Position numbers and translations under genes: made by a program. DNA of 64,000 nt, taken from positions 187,979,796 through 188,043,795 of the forward strand of contig NC_134360.1 of assembly GCF_048569485.1 (NCBI RefSeq). Reading direction: 5' to 3'. The stretch comes from Anomaloglossus baeobatrachus. Taxonomy: Eukaryota > Chordata > Amphibia > Anura > Aromobatidae. The notes beneath the pieces were generated by a model. That model saw only the letters and a list, made by a program, of their open reading frames with translations, searched no databases and was not told the DNA's origin. Numbering within the stretch: position 1 is the first letter of the stretch; each line of letters starts with the position of its first letter. Of this stretch, positions 30,492 to 43,859 are shown piece after piece.

Positions 30492-32333
30492 TAACTGCAT
30501 GCCCTCATCATGAGACCATGATAAAAGCGTGTAGTTAACGCCAAAACACTTTGTCGCTGGAAGCAGGAACAAATCAGACAGGACTGCAAGTGTGTCTGAA
30601 TATGCTATGTAAAACTGAAATGTGCCCCCCTATTCACTGTATAAAGCTGATAAAGAAGAACTTTCAAGTATAGTTTTATTGATTAAACTGAACTGTTGGT
30701 CTCCATGTTGGAACAAGTTGTCATCAGATTCTGGCCAGCTGAAACAATCTGAACCATCCGGTCTGCAAAGACGTAGTGCTCACACAGCAACAGTCCACAC
30801 ACCCAGTCAGGACCATGTCTTTCATGTAGTGAGTCTAGGCATCAGTAATCAACACCTCACCCATGACTATCATCCCATGATGCTCTACACATGTACCCGA
30901 AAACAAACTTTTTCCAAGTTTCCAATTCTGTATCTACTATTGGTTTATTATTAAAGAAAAGCGAGAGTGACTGCAAGCAAATCCCATACCTACTGTCACA
31001 CGACCACCCGGTCACACTGGAAATGAAGCAGAATTCTGACTGGACATACAATTTGGCAATCTGCACTCATAAAGAGCGATTGCAGGACTTTCTCATGAAC
31101 TCGGAAAACCCTTTCAATAAAAAGCGAGTGAAATAGAAAAGGATCGTCTTGGCTTTTTACTGATATGTTAGGCTTACAGACAAAGTGCTCATTGTAAGCT
31201 TCATGTACAAAAGTCACTACAGTAAGAAGATGAAATACAGATTCCAGATATGAATAAAATATTGATTTCATTACAACTTTTAGGGCTTTTTAATTCAGAA
31301 ACATTGTATATGTTTGCATATTTTTCTGCTTATTTGCATACATGTTTGCATATATCCTGAGAAGATGAGCATTAATTAGACTTTAAAATCAATTTCAAAA
31401 TGATACTAAGGATGTTTCTTGCATTTTAACAAGGCAACGAAGACTTTTTCTTTTGTATGCTATCTTTGAGGGAAAAAAACAGACATGAAATCAACAGTAT
31501 TATGAACAGATTAAAAAGAAAATAATCTGTCTTTACTGCCTATTAGAAAGATGATATACGTCAGTATTTATTCCTAGGTGCTTAGTATTTCTGCATAAAA
31601 TGCCAGTCCAGAAAAGAAAATAAGTCATCATGTGGTAAGAAGAAATTCTTTAATGGTTCCTGACATCAAACATAGAAAAATATGATAAAAGTATAACATG
31701 AGATAAAGTTGCCCATAATGTTGGTCAGTCTGAAGGATTTTTGGCATGGTCCTAAAAACAACAGGAGTGTGTTTTGTACTGCAGAGAACACAGTTTCTTT
31801 CTGATCTTTTTTGTTTCTTTTTACTAAGGGATAGGGATTAGCCAATAGGTGTGAAATAATGATATTTGTGACCTATTGTAGACAGAACAGAGGGGGGAGG
31901 ATCCTGCTGCAGCCAGATAATTTACAGATAGATATAGAACAAGGGGAGAAAATATTTCTTTATATATTTTTCAATTTTAATTACAGAGAGAGACAAAATA
32001 AAATAAAATGAGCAAATTAAATGGACTGTCTGCTGAAAAAGAAGTTATCACCTCTTCACAGGATAGCTGGTAACTTAAAGATTTGTGAGAGACCAACTGC
32101 TGGGCCCACCGGAACAAGTTATTTTTATTTATTTTTTTCCCTGTTAGGATAGAGTAGCAGTGCACATGCCCGACTAGCATAACAGTGATCGAGCATGCGT
32201 AGCTCCATTCCAATAGGGATAAAAGTGCCCTGCTCTGGTGATCAGTGAGGGCCCAAGCAGTTGGATCTCACACATATTTATAATTTATGAGCTGTCCTGT
32301 GGAGAGGTGATAACTTCCTTCCACCAGACCTCT
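30492..32333. other. AT-rich spacer, no gene seen
   Basis: Low-complexity AT-rich sequence; frames are short and without domains. Confidence 0.5.
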
Positions 32334-34200
32334 TTAACGGAATCTGTCAGCATATTTTTGCTATCTCCTCTGAGAACAGCATAATGTAGGCAAAAATATC
32401 ATGAATACAACAATGTATCACTTAGTTTACTGGGTGCAGCCATTCTGACACAATCGGAAAGTTTAGACTTCACCATGTAGCAGAGTTGAGAGAATTAACC
32501 CGCATTCACCAGAATCTCAATAGAGATTGTAGGTTGACAGTGAGGTGTCAATCAGAGGAGGGGGCATGCCCTGTGGGGCATGTGTAATTTTGTTGTTTGG
32601 TCACAAGGTGGCCCTGGTGCGCTTCTCCGCTTCCCTGGTCCTGTAAGTTAGGAAAAGGTTAGTGGGGGGTGGTGCACCAAGGATAAAAAAGGAGTAGGAA
32701 GACAGGAAATGCCAATAGAGTCCCAGTAGGAGAGAAAAACACCACACCTGTGGGAGCCCCCAAGTAGAGTAAATTGCTGGACCCTAAGGGTCAATCCTGG
32801 ACCGGTGGAACGTGGAATCCTGGAATTGGAGGATTGACTTTTTACATGTCCCCTGCTGAGGGTTTAGTCTAGCCGGTCGGGAAGGTGACCGTTCCCCTGC
32901 CGCAATTACCCAAAGAACCCTCCTGGCAACTGAAGGTTAGTTGTGCCCTCCGGAGTAGGATAGCTCTGGTCCTTGCCAGAAGCAGTAGATTGGGGAAGAA
33001 TTCACTGTGGACCCTGTCAGGCACATTGTAAGTCCCTGTGGGTGGGATGACGGGGTTCGGGAGCTGGAATGATCTGGGCTCTGCGTGTGTGACGCTGGCC
33101 AGGGAGATAAGGAGCCTAGTGGAGCCTGAAGGTACCCGGGTGCTAGGGAAGCGGCCGGCCGCCAATGTATACCGTATATCTGTGGATGTGGAGACTGAGG
33201 AAAACCCTATGAGACCAATTCCGGTGCCCTCAAAGTGTCTGTGAATGCAATAAATGTTACAGTTCTGTTGGAACCATGGAGTGAAGGTGTGATTATTGCG
33301 ACTATATCCCAGGTGTGCCGTATAAAGGAAGTAATGGAAGAATGGCCCGAAAGATCCCCTGCAAGTGGAGCGTGATGCGGCAGGCATGAGGTTAACTGTC
33401 CGTGGTGCTGCCGCCCGGTTGTCCCTGGACTCACGGCCACTACTGCCTGTCACTCTTGCCCTACACAGGTGACATTGTAGTCCGATCAAAGATAAGTCCT
33501 GCTGCCTAAAGGTCCAGTCACACTAAACAACTTACCAGCGATCCCAACAACGATAGGGATCGCTGGTAAGTTGCTAGGAGGTTGCTGGTGGGATGTCACA
33601 CTGCGACGCTCCAGCGATCCCACCAGCAACCTGACCTGGCAGGGATCGCTGGAGCGTTGCTACACGAGTTGCTGGTGAGCTCACCAGCAACCAGTGACCA
33701 GCCCCCAGCGCCGCGTGTAAGATGCTGTGCTTGGTAACAAAGGTAAATATCGGGTAACCAAGGACAGGGCTTCTTGGTTACCCGATGTTTACTGTGGTTA
33801 CCAGCCTCCGCAGAAGCCGGCTCCTGCTCCCTGCACATTTAGTTGTTGCTCTGTCGCTGTCACACACAGCGATCTGTGCTTCACAGCGGGACAGCAACAA
33901 CTAAAAAATGGCCCAGGACATTCAGCAACAACCAACGACCTCACAGCAGGGGCCAGGTTGTTGCTGGATGTCACACACAGCGACATCACTAGCAACATCG
34001 CTGCTACGTCACAAAAGTTGTTCGTTAGCAGCGATGTTGCTAGCGATGTTGCTTAGTGTGACGGGGCCTTAAACCAACATAGCAAACAAACAACAGATCG
34101 GACCTTGACAAGACAGGCATTCCTGAATTCTTTGTTTTAACCCATAAAGCATGGCATGGTCTTCAGCTTACATAGCAAAATCCTGACAGACTCCCTTTAA
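32334..34200. mobile_element. T2-like MITE enlarged by insertions
   Basis: TTAA at 32334-32337 and 34197-34200. Left end TTAACGGAATCTGTCAGCAT pairs with right end ATCCTGACAGACTCCCTTTAA. The interior holds a GC-rich block (about 32560-33490, unclassified, perhaps a solo LTR starting TGTGGGGCATG) and the MITE 33511-34068, so the original element was a few hundred bases. The 206-codon frame at 32869-33489 (minus) has no recognisable domain. Confidence 0.5.
33511..34068. mobile_element. MITE, TIR GGYCCNGTCACACTAA
   Basis: Left end GGTCCAGTCACACTAAACAA pairs with right end TTAGTGTGACGGGGCC. The flanks are TAA and TTA. The interior is a chain of GCTGGTGAGCTCACCAGC-like inverted words. Same plan as the 1828, 37420 and 38269 elements. 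Confidence 0.65.
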
Positions 34201-34840
34201 AACAAATTGCTGAAAGACTTTTTATGAATCTTCTAATCAGTGTTTCATTAACCATGTGTCTTATACGTGCTTGTGCGATTATTTGTGATTATTTAAAATT
34301 TATTTTCTCCCAAACTGCAGTTCTCTCTTCTACTTTCTGCTTCAACTGGCATGTTAGGTTTATGATGATTACCATTACATTTTCTTCATTCATATGTGAA
34401 ATAGTAGTCGCTACCCAGCAGGAATTCTCTTTTATGTGCTTTCATTATAATGCTTCACATATCAGCAGCCCAAGAAATAAAAGAAAGGTATTGCATCAAA
34501 GAAGATAGTGTTAAATGATAAGGGGCAGCAGCCATGTGGGTCCTAGCCAGGTGTGTATCTTTGTGGTGCTTTTTACCAGGACGATACGCCACTGCAGACT
34601 GCCAGTTGACATGTGACGTGGTAGGCCAAGAACAGATGGTTGACAGTAACCTAAGAAAGTCTACTGTCCAAAAATATATACTTTACTGAATTAGATAACA
34701 ACTTTATTCAAAAGATAGCAGGTACGGTTCGTCTTGTACAATCCATTTGCTAAAAGTAGGCACGGACACTTCTCATTTAGATCACATCAATTTCTTCTCC
34801 TCTGTTCCCATACACTTGTATCTCCTTATGGTCCAGCTAA
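34201..34840. other. AT-rich spacer, no gene seen
   Basis: No open frame with a domain and no terminal repeat. A 94-codon frame at 34224-34508 looks random. Confidence 0.5.
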
Positions 34841-37218
34841 TGTGACGCCCCTTGACTAGTCAGGTCGTCACAAGGTGCTGCCCGCTCTTTATCTCTTAGT
34901 GCAGGACTCAACCCCTCTTGGTTCTGGGTTCCCAACTTGCAGTACTGCTTCTGTGCCGCCCCTGAGGCTTCCGTCGCCACAGGTCATTGCACCCCATCCA
35001 GCGGTGTGATGCCCCATTCTGGGTGAGGAAAGGAGTGAACTCCAGTCCCCTGGTAAATCCACACTACACCCATTGCTAGGAGCACACTGGGACCAGGGAA
35101 AGTGGCAGAAAACCCTCCCATGCTGCATGCTGGGAGGGGTCGTAAGACCCATCCCTGCTCCTATAGGGTAGAACAGGGCAACTGGGGAGGTGGGAGGAGC
35201 CATCTGAGAGCAGTCAAAGAGAGGAAGGTCTAGTTTTAGTCAGAGAACGAGAGAGAGTGGGGAAGGAGGAGGAGGCCTGCAGGAGGCAGGCAAGGAGGAG
35301 AAGTGAAAGGAAAAAGAGCTCCAAGTCAGTCAGGAGCTGAAAGGAAAGAAAGAGACGCTTCCTGGTGAAGATCCTGGGACTCAAAGGGTCCAGGTGACAC
35401 CAAGTAGAGAACAGAAGGGGTCCCAGGGCCACGGGTAGCTGTAGAGCTGCGGTGGCCTGTTCCACAAGAACATCGGTGTAGGGATCAAGCTGCAACAGGG
35501 GACGGTCCCTAGAAACCGGAGGAGTGCAAAATCATCTCCAGACAGTAAAAACCGAGGCCCAGGGAATGTTGTAAACTCCCCGGGCCACAGCCCACAGCAG
35601 TACCTCTAGAAAAGGGATAATCAGCCGACAGGTGACTCCCCAGCCTGGAGGCTGTTGTGGAGGCCAAGCCAGGTTCAACCTACCAAGGCAAGGCTTAGGA
35701 AGACAGCAGAAGATAGAGACACTTAAGAGAAGGGTACCGGCTTTTACTCTCAGAATCACCCAGAAACGGCGGAGGTCCCTGACAGTGGTCCCAGCAGTCC
35801 AAGGGTCCCTGCAGGACTGTGACAAGAATTGTGAGTAAAGAACTTGAAACTGTACCCTTGAAGTTGCCTCTGTTATTTCATCTGCATAGACACTCACAAG
35901 CACCAACTGTGCCCCGGGGCATTGCTCCACCTGTGGGGAGTAGTACCACCACTGCTGCCATCTCATCCCCTGGAGGCCTCATACAGCAGCGGCGGCTTAT
36001 TAGCCGCATACCACAGGTGGCGTCACGAACACAAACTTTAACTCAAGCCACATATTCTACTGACACCCACCAGGGCCACGGAGCCGGGCCCAGCCACCAC
36101 TGACTACCACCGGACTAGTCCAGCCCGGCACCGGGTGTCCCATAGCCCTGGGGTGGGCGAGTCACCTCCATCAGCATCCAAAAATCCCAATCGCACCTCG
36201 CACCATACCCTGTCAGGCACACCAGTGGGCTGCTAAGCTGGAATAGGGCTGCCCATTTAGGGATCAGGCAGAGAGGTGGGAGGTGACAAGTCAGTTCAGT
36301 GGTAGCCCTCAAGCAGTGAGGAGCTTGAGGGAAGCTGGGAGTTGGAGTTCCCAGGGGAGAAGTAGATCGGGTTGCAGACAGTGGTCTGGACCTGGAGGAC
36401 TAGGAGACGCGGTCGCGGGATATTGGGACTGGGTGCCTGGCTTAGTCTAGGAGGACGGTCAGCAGCAGTACAATATCTGATCCGATCTGGGGCCGAAAAA
36501 ACACATCAGGGTACTGGACCCTAGGTCGAGGAGAGGCTTCAAGCAACCCGGCAATTACCTGTGGAAGATAGGGCCTTTAAGGACTGTCCCCACGAAGCTC
36601 AAAGATTGCGGGCACTAGCGCAACGAGGGGGATAGGGCTTTAAAAGCAAAGCTGCCCACTGAAATCTCAAGCGTGAGCTCCTGAGAGCACAGCTCCTTCA
36701 CACCAAAAAGTGGGGAGCGGGGCCCGGACAGCTTCAAGCTTACGGGCCACTTGGACTACTAAAATCTGTGCACGGAGGCAGGCTCTGGACCATCAGGCAG
36801 TGCTGTAGGGGACGGAACCCAGACGACCACCCCCAATAGGGCAGCGGCACCCAGAGACTTGGTTTACTACGTTGTCAGCGTCGGCTTTCCTTCTGAGTGA
36901 GTACCTGATCACCCCTTGCCCCAGCGAGCCTGCGCTCCCCTGCAATCCATCCCACCATCCAGAATCCCAGGGCCTTCCCTACCCGTGGAGGGTAACGTCA
37001 TCTGGCTGTCCCCATTCCACCATCCGGGGTACTCCCAACGGCAGCGGCAGTACTCCCTATTACCGCACACAACGGGTGGCATTACAAACTATCTAATCCC
37101 CTGTAAATATCCCCCTTTTACATTTAAGAGTGACCCTTAGCCCCCGGGTTCGGAGACCCTTGAACCACGAGTAGCAACACCCGCATCCGAGCGGTTCGAC
37201 CGCTGCTGTGGCGGTACA
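34841..37218 (+). mobile_element. Two LTR-like blocks in tandem
   Basis: The first starts TGTGACGCCCCTTGACTAGT at 34841 and has GAATTGTGAGTAAAG (about 35829) and GGTGGCGTCACGAACAC (about 36017). A second begins near 36230, has TTCTGAGTGAGTACC (about 36892) and a GGTGGCATTACAAAC relative of the motif, and ends GGCGGTACA at 37218. The junction and the start of the second are not resolved. Long frames here have no domain. Confidence 0.5.
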
Positions 37219-37416
37219 CCAACAATTCTGAGGGATCTCGTTTTCACTTGTGTAGCTTCCTCTAAAGAGATTACTTCTGTATGACTCTTTACCATTGCAT
37301 ACAAAGTCCTTTTTAGTAGAGTCACAGACTCCAGGCTGTGATACAACCTCTATCTGCCATAGAAAAACTCGTGTCCTATTATGGTAAACATTATTCACAA
37401 ATAGGGTACCTTTCTC
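37219..37416. other. Short spacer
   Basis: No feature recognised. Confidence 0.4.
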
Positions 37417-37419
37417 TAA

Positions 37420-38011
37420 GGCGGGCTTTACACGTTGCGACATCGCTAGCAATTGCTAGCGATGTCGAGCGCGATAGCTCCCGCCCCCGTCGCACATGCG
37501 ATATGTGGTGATTGCTGCCGTAGCGAACATTATTGCTACGGCAGCTTCACATGCACATACCTGGTCGGCGACGTCGCTGTGACCGCCGAACAATCCCTCC
37601 TTCAAGGAAGAGGTGCGTTCGGTGTCACAGCAACGTCACCGCGACATCACTAAGCTGCCGGCCAATAGAAGAGGAGGGGCGGAGATGAGCGGGACATAAC
37701 ATCCCGCCCACCTCCTTCCTTTCGCATTGGCGGTGGACGCAGGTAAGGAGATGTTTGTCGTTCCTGCGGTGTCACACACAAAGATGTGTGGTGCTGCAGG
37801 AACGGCAAACAACATCGTATTGGCAGCAGTAACGATATTATGAAAAGGAGCGACGTGTCACCCATCAAAGATTTTTGACGTTTTTGCGATCAGTGACCGT
37901 CGCTCCTAGGGTTTACACGCTGCGATGTCGGTAACGGCGCAGGATGTGCGTCACTAACGATGTGACCCCGACGATATATAGTTACCGATGTCGCAACGTG
38001 TAAAGCCCGCC
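37420..38011. mobile_element. MITE, TIR GGCGGGCTTTACACGTTGCGACATC
   Basis: Perfect inverted ends (GGCGGGCTTTACACGTTGCG and CGCAACGTGTAAAGCCCGCC) flanked by TAA at 37417-37419 and 38012-38014. About 590 bases, non-coding; relative of 1828-2417. The TIR identity suggests a recent insertion. PIF/Harbinger type by target site. Confidence 0.8.
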
Positions 38012-38268
38012 TAACATCCTGCTGCTATCAATCTTTCTCAATCAGTTCCTCTCCACACAAGTTTTCCTTTTTCACCTGAGTTCCTCTCTGCCTTGTTCAC
38101 TTGAGCTCACTGGCCCAAGTTCAGGTCTATTGGACTTTTCAGCCTATCAATCTCTGCAATCTTTCACAATTCTTCTCCAGCTCCTCGGTCCTCAGATCTT
38201 ATATCTGTTATCATGTCTCTTCACTACACACACCTATCTCACGGCAGTCTGCCAGCTCTAAAGCCTTA

Positions 38269-38847
38269 TGCGGGCGTCACACGGTACGATCTATCGTGCA
38301 ATCGCACGAGCGATCGTACCCGCCCCCGTCGTTTGCGCGTCACGGGCAAATCACTGCCTGTGTTGCAAAAAGTTGTTAAACCGCCGTCACACATACTTAC
38401 CTGCTGCGCGACCTCGCTGTGGGCGGCGAACATCATCTTCCTGAAGCCTGAAGGGGGAGGGACGTTCGGCGTCACAGCGACGTCACACAGCCGCCGGCCA
38501 ATAGAAGCAGAGGGGCGGAGATGAGTGGGACGTAAAAATCCCGCCCACCTCCTTCCTTCCGCATAGCCGGCAGGTGCCGTGGGACGCAGGTAAGCTGTGT
38601 TCATCATTCCCGGGGTGTTACACGGAGCGATGTGTGCTGCCCCGGGTACGATGAACAACCGGCGCCATGAAAAATAAACGATTTTTTAAAAATAAGCGAC
38701 GTGTACACGACTCACGATTTGTGACTAATTCAGCGTCGCTCGGAGGTGTTACACGAAACGACGTCGCAAACGACGGCGGATGTGCGTCACGAAAACCGTG
38801 ACCACGACGATGCATCGCACGATAGCTCATCTTGTGTGACACCCGCA
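38269..38847. mobile_element. MITE, TIR TGCGGGCGTCACAC
   Basis: Ends TGCGGGCGTCACAC and GTGTGACACCCGCA, flanked by TTA at 38266-38268 and 38848-38850; inner ACGATCTATCGTGC / GCATCGCACGATAG pairing. About 580 bases, non-coding. Confidence 0.72.
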
Positions 38848-38945
38848 TTAGGTTCAACACAAACAAACTCTGGGTTCTAACAGACTGTCACCTCCTAGGA
38901 AACAATTTTTTTGCCTCCATATGTAACTCCTCTCAGTCTCAACCC

Positions 38946-39145
38946 TTAAAGGGAACCTGTCAGGCGGAATATGCACCAAGAACCATGAGCAGTTCTGGGT
39001 GCGTAATGCTAATCCCTGCCTAACCATCCCTGTATCTGGTAGCATGGATAAAGAGATCTTTAAAAAAAGTATTTCTAAAGATGCTTTATAATATGCTAAT
39101 GAGGCCAGCAACTATTCACAAGGACATTAGTTCACTTGGCTGGTC
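38946..39145. mobile_element. T2-like MITE end
   Basis: TTAAAGGGAACCTGTCAGG left-end motif. The right end is not clear (perhaps lost to the LTR fragment that follows). Confidence 0.4.
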
Positions 39146-39159
39146 AGCCCCTTTAGCAA

Positions 39160-39480
39160 GTTAGTGTGTCGCCTCCGCATAAGAAGACGGCCTGCTCGGA
39201 TCCGGATCCACGGTGGCTCGAAAGGGCTCTGGACCCGGGGGTCGACGGCTCCTCAAACCAAGGGGGGTTATGTACAGGGGATGGTGTGGAAAGTTTGTGA
39301 CGCCACCCGTGGTGCGTGGTAAGGTGGAGTACCACCGCTGCGATTGGGAATACCCGGTGGCGATGGTGTGGGCAGCTATGTGTTTAACCCCTCCACGGGT
39401 AGGGGCATGCCCCAGGACTCGGTGAAGGTGACGGGGATGTGCCGTTGGGACAGTAAGGGTCACTTGCGTTTTTTAGACTA
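39160..39480 (-). mobile_element. Partial LTR-like block
   Basis: Minus strand carries the CCGGGTCCAGAGCC and GGTGGCGTCACAAACTT words of the TGTGACGCC LTR group, in the right order; the 5' part is missing. Confidence 0.5.
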
Positions 39481-40496
39481 AACTCCTGTTGTTTAACAAA
39501 ATGCACCTGTACATTAGGCACAATGAACAGACCTGTATCTTTGATGTTAAAGCATCTAATGAGCATATGTAAAAATCACTCTCGAGGTCATGGGAGCAGG
39601 ATCAGCTGTAACATCACCTATAATTATTGGTAGATCCTGTGTTATCACCCAACATTATTATCAGAAGTGGGCTGGGCCAGGGGGAAAAGGCAAGGTTCAC
39701 CCCGGGGCAGGTCCCTAGTAAGTGTTCAGGGCTGCCCGATTGCCAGGTGCCTCAGACACATTGTGCATTGGATATAAAATCACTGGCAGTCGCATCACAA
39801 TCTGTATTGTGGTACTGTATATAGGGGCTATCCCCCACCTATAGTACCAATATTAACATTTTGATTGCTGGGGATCTGGTCGCTAGTGTCTCTGCAACAC
39901 AGTCCTTAATAGAGTGTAGGGGCACATAAGCAGCCTCCTTTATACACATTGTACTTGGCAATCCTAAAGATAGAGCTCAGCTATTTTGTCGGGCACCCAC
40001 TTAAAGGAAATAGCGACAAGCTTAGGAAGCTGATTGAGCACAGATATGTAGCAAGGTGACCAAATTGTCCCAACCTGAGTTCGCCAAACAAATTTGTAGG
40101 CTCAGCATTGAGCAGTGAAGCAGTTCTGTGATTTGGAAGCTAGAACCGTGGATCCTTGGCTGAAGTCTTATAGAATATCCATCTGGTGACAGAAGCAAGG
40201 CCCATTTTATACACCTCAGTTCTCACTTCAGGGTATTTTGTCTTACAGTATTGGTTTGGGATGGCTGCTGTCTCATTAACCACTAGTCCAATCTAACTGC
40301 ATAATTTTCCTCTGAATAATATAGTCAAAGAGGCTGAGGCAATCCACATTTAACACACAATAAGGCTCCGATCAGTCTGACATGAGACAGTGGTTAACTT
40401 CTCTTGATTTACTAAACAAAGGAACCATACGTCTGGCCTAACTAAGAACAGTTCAACTCCTACAAAAGTGGCCAGACACTGATTCATCACAGTATA
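39481..40496. other. Spacer, no gene seen
   Basis: Mixed composition, no terminal repeats or domain-bearing frame. Confidence 0.45.
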
Positions 40497-41623
40497 TGTG
40501 GCGCCCCTGGGGCTTCAGTACTGCACCTGATTTAAGTTGTAGTGCTTAACTTATCCAGAGGAGGTCGGTACCAGTTTCACCTCTTACACACTCAAATACA
40601 CAACAGGTTATCTTCCCCAATGGGGACGGGGCTAGGGTAGGGTCTTAAGGTTGCCTTCAAACAGGGGGGGCACTACCCACTAGTGACAAGGACTCGAGGA
40701 AGAGCAGCCACTTAGGGGGAGTTAGGAGCCAACACAACAGTTAGAGCGATTTCTCCAGCAGGAGAGGAAAGCAGCAGACGTGCCTCACTGGTGCTCTGGA
40801 GGAACACAGGAGTTCACGTGGTTGCCGAGCGGAGAGCTTCATTGCTCCCTCAGAAATGGCGCAATATGCAGAGTGCAGGACGCTAGGGAAGATCATTCTC
40901 CAAGTTGGTTTTCCAATATCTTCCAGGAAAGGGAGGTTTCAAGCTTCCCTAGCCACAAAGAGCCCAAAAGCACAGTGCAAGATAGGATCCGGGGCCTTGG
41001 ACAGCACCAGGCCCCATTGTGAAGCCGCGGTACCTGCAATTAGGGACAAGAGTACTACTCGAGATGGACTGAGGTCCCCAAGTAGCTTTAAGCCACGGGG
41101 ATCTAACACACAAGGCACTAGGAGGAAGGGACCCACCGGACTGACCTCCGAAGGAATCAGGGTTCGATGAAGCCAATCACAGTGGGTGACCAGTACTAGC
41201 CAGGTGAGCGGCACAAAGAGTGAGTAAAGACACCTGGAACCACAGCAACTTGCTCTGACTTTTGATTACCAGCGCTGCTGCCCCACGCCTCGGCGCCAAA
41301 GGCCAACGCCATCACTACGCCCCTCATCATCCTCCCCGGGGCCCGCTCCACCTGTGGGGAGCAATACAATCTCTGGCTGCTACTACCACCCGCGCCGGAG
41401 GACAGCGACAGCAGCGGCGGCTAATCACTGGCCGCATACCACAGGTGGCGTCACGACATTCATCCTACTACAAACCCCATCATCCTCTCTCCTTATTGGT
41501 GTACAACTCGGGGCATAAAGCAGGGCAGGCCACCGTGATATCCCAGACCACCACACAGGCCCAGTGACGAGTAACTCAGGTACAAAACCCTGTGCCTGAT
41601 TCCCCCTGCCCCCTGGTGCTACA
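40497..41623 (+). mobile_element. Solo LTR (TGTGGCGCCCCTGG type)
   Basis: 1127 bases from TGTGGCGCCCCTGG to TGGTGCTACA with TATA on both sides (40493-40496, 41624-41627). Has AGAGTGAGTAAAGAC (about 41216) and GGTGGCGTCACGACATT (about 41445). Its start matches copies A and B, so it is a solo relative of the cold-shock family. Confidence 0.7.
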
Positions 41624-41627
41624 TATA

Positions 41628-42527
41628 CATCTATTGGAGGTGGCAACAAGATGTAGTAGAGTACACTCATACTACAACAGGTATATACTTTTAAAAATGA
41701 TGTACGACAGAGCAGGTGATGCCAACCGTTCAGAAATTCCTGGACAGTGCATAAAAATAGGACACTTTTGTGCCTTGCCCGTAAAAAAAATTTGAGATGT
41801 CCATGATTTTTTTGAGGCTGAAGAAACTTATACAGGTTATTATAACTGTATCATTATTTAATAGGTCACACTGCATGCAGCTGATGTCATTATAATAGAA
41901 TTATGGGATGTAGACAAATATCACTTATAATCCTAATGAACTATGATAATGATGTATCCTAATGTTGAGTTTTCCAATATATCCATAAAAAATATTGTCT
42001 ATCTGTAATTTTTAGATAGAAAAAGTCAAGTCAAGTTGACAACCCTGGTGTCACGAGTTGACTGTAGGATAGTAGGGTTAAAGGGCTCCTATACTGTTCC
42101 TCACATTAGGGGACCCTAGGCTATTCCTGTCCTCAGGATTACCTCTGATGGTATAGATGCCAGAGTCTCGTGCCTTGCTATACACCTAAAAAAATCGAAT
42201 CTGTTTTATTCCCCAAGGAAGGAAGGAGCTGAAGTGAAAGGGAAAACATAGATTTAGACAGACAAGGATAATAGAAGCTCAATCACACTGTACAATCTCA
42301 GGAATCACCACTAGGAAACTAAGGTGAAAAGCAAGTGAAGCAAGGCAGCAACACAAAGACAAAGAGGTTAACACCAAAACTGCTCACAGTAATATTACAC
42401 ACAACCACCAGTAAGCCGGGGTGAATCCATCTCTCTAGACCAGAATAGACAAGCTATAGCTGACATCATAAAAACAGTCCAGCTAACATATATAGGAGGA
42501 AAGTGAACATGTCTGGTTCTCCCATAG
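41628..42527. other. AT-rich spacer, no gene seen
   Basis: No feature recognised. Confidence 0.45.
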
Positions 42528-43192
42528 CATGTGACCAGGGCCGGCTCCAGGTTTTTGTGGGCCCCGGGCGGAAGAGTCTCAGTGGGCCCCATCCACACAC
42601 AGACACGCACATACACAGATACATACACATACAGGCATATGTACATATATATATTTCAAGACAAACTCACAAAAATACTTATAAACAGACAAATCTATAC
42701 AGAGTCATATACAGTGACATACATAGATACACATCATACATGCATACAGACACATTCCCGCTTGTCTCCATCAGCTCCTCCTCGGCATGTGACTGTGCTG
42801 CATGATGGTCGTCACTATCAGACATGGCCGCGTACAGTGCACACTGACACTGCTGTATATACCTCACAAGTGGGGCTGGGGGCTACAATATATACATCAC
42901 AGGAGGGGCAGGGGGCATAGACATTACTGGAGGGCATAGATGTTACTGGAGTAGCAAACAGCTCTGGGGGTATACACATTACTGGGGTGGGTTGCATAGT
43001 GCTCTCGGGGGCTGCACATAGGGCTCTGGGGGGGGGCGCACAGATGGCTATGGGGGGGCCTCACTCACAGCTCTGCTCCATACATACACACTCACACAGC
43101 TCTGCTACACAGATACACATACACACACCCTGATAGCACTGTTGCACACATCTCTGCTGCATATGTACAGATACAAACACACACAGCTCTGC

Positions 43193-43198
<6 letters not shown>

Positions 43199-43222
<24 letters not shown>
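43199..43222. repeat. TA microsatellite
   Basis: A run of TA dinucleotides. Confidence 0.95.
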
Positions 43223-43228
<6 letters not shown>

Positions 43229-43412
43229 CATACACATCTCTGCTGCACACATACACATCTCTGCTGCACACATACACATCTCTGCTGCACACACACACAT
43301 CTCTGCTGCACACACACACATCTCTGCTGCACACACACACATCTCTGCTGCACACACACACATCTCTGCTGCACACACACACATCTCTGCTGCACACATA
43401 CACATCTCTGCT
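43223..43412. repeat. Minisatellite, about 21-bp unit
   Basis: About nine copies of CATCTCTGCTGCACACACACA with small variants. The Cys-rich frames on the minus strand are repeat by-products. Confidence 0.85.
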
Positions 43413-43436
43413 GTCCAAAAACTATATATACACACA

Positions 43437-43770
43437 GCTTTGCTCCACCCAGGCACACACTCGGCTCTATTCCACCCAGGCACGCACTCGGCTCTGCTCC
43501 ACCCAGGCACGCATTCGGCTCTGCTCCACCCAGACACGCACTCGGCTCTGCTCCACCCAGGCACGCACTCGGCTCTGCTCCACCCAGGCACGCACTCGGC
43601 TCTGCTCCACCCAGGCATGCACTCGGCTCTGCTCCACCCAGGCATGCACTCGGCTCTGCTCCACCCAGGCATGCACTCGGCTCTGCTCCACCCAGGCACG
43701 CACTCGGCTCTGCTCCACCCAGGCATGCACTCGGCTCTGCTCCACCCAGGCACGCACTCAGCTCTGCTCC
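43437..43770. repeat. 27-bp minisatellite
   Basis: About twelve copies of a unit made of CGGCTCTGCTCCACCCAGG plus CACGCACT. The period is 9 codons, so several frames on both strands stay open for over 200 codons; none is a gene. Confidence 0.92.
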
Positions 43771-43859
43771 ACATAGACAGACACACACACAGTTGTAGTT
43801 ATCTCCTTACAATCCAGGGGTTTGTAGCTTATGATGGGACATCTGAGAAATGTGCACAA

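Noticed and set aside
32869-33489. 206-codon minus-strand frame
   Set aside because: No recognisable domain and placed in a GC-rich repeat-like block; GC content alone can keep it open.
42603-42920. Thr/Tyr/His-rich frame of 129 codons
   Set aside because: Derived from CA/TACA-rich simple sequence in the hAT-like element.
43061-43798. Frames of over 200 codons on both strands, Cys-rich or Pro/His-rich
   Set aside because: They coincide with 21- and 27-base tandem repeats whose period keeps several frames open at once; no start context, domain or splice signals.
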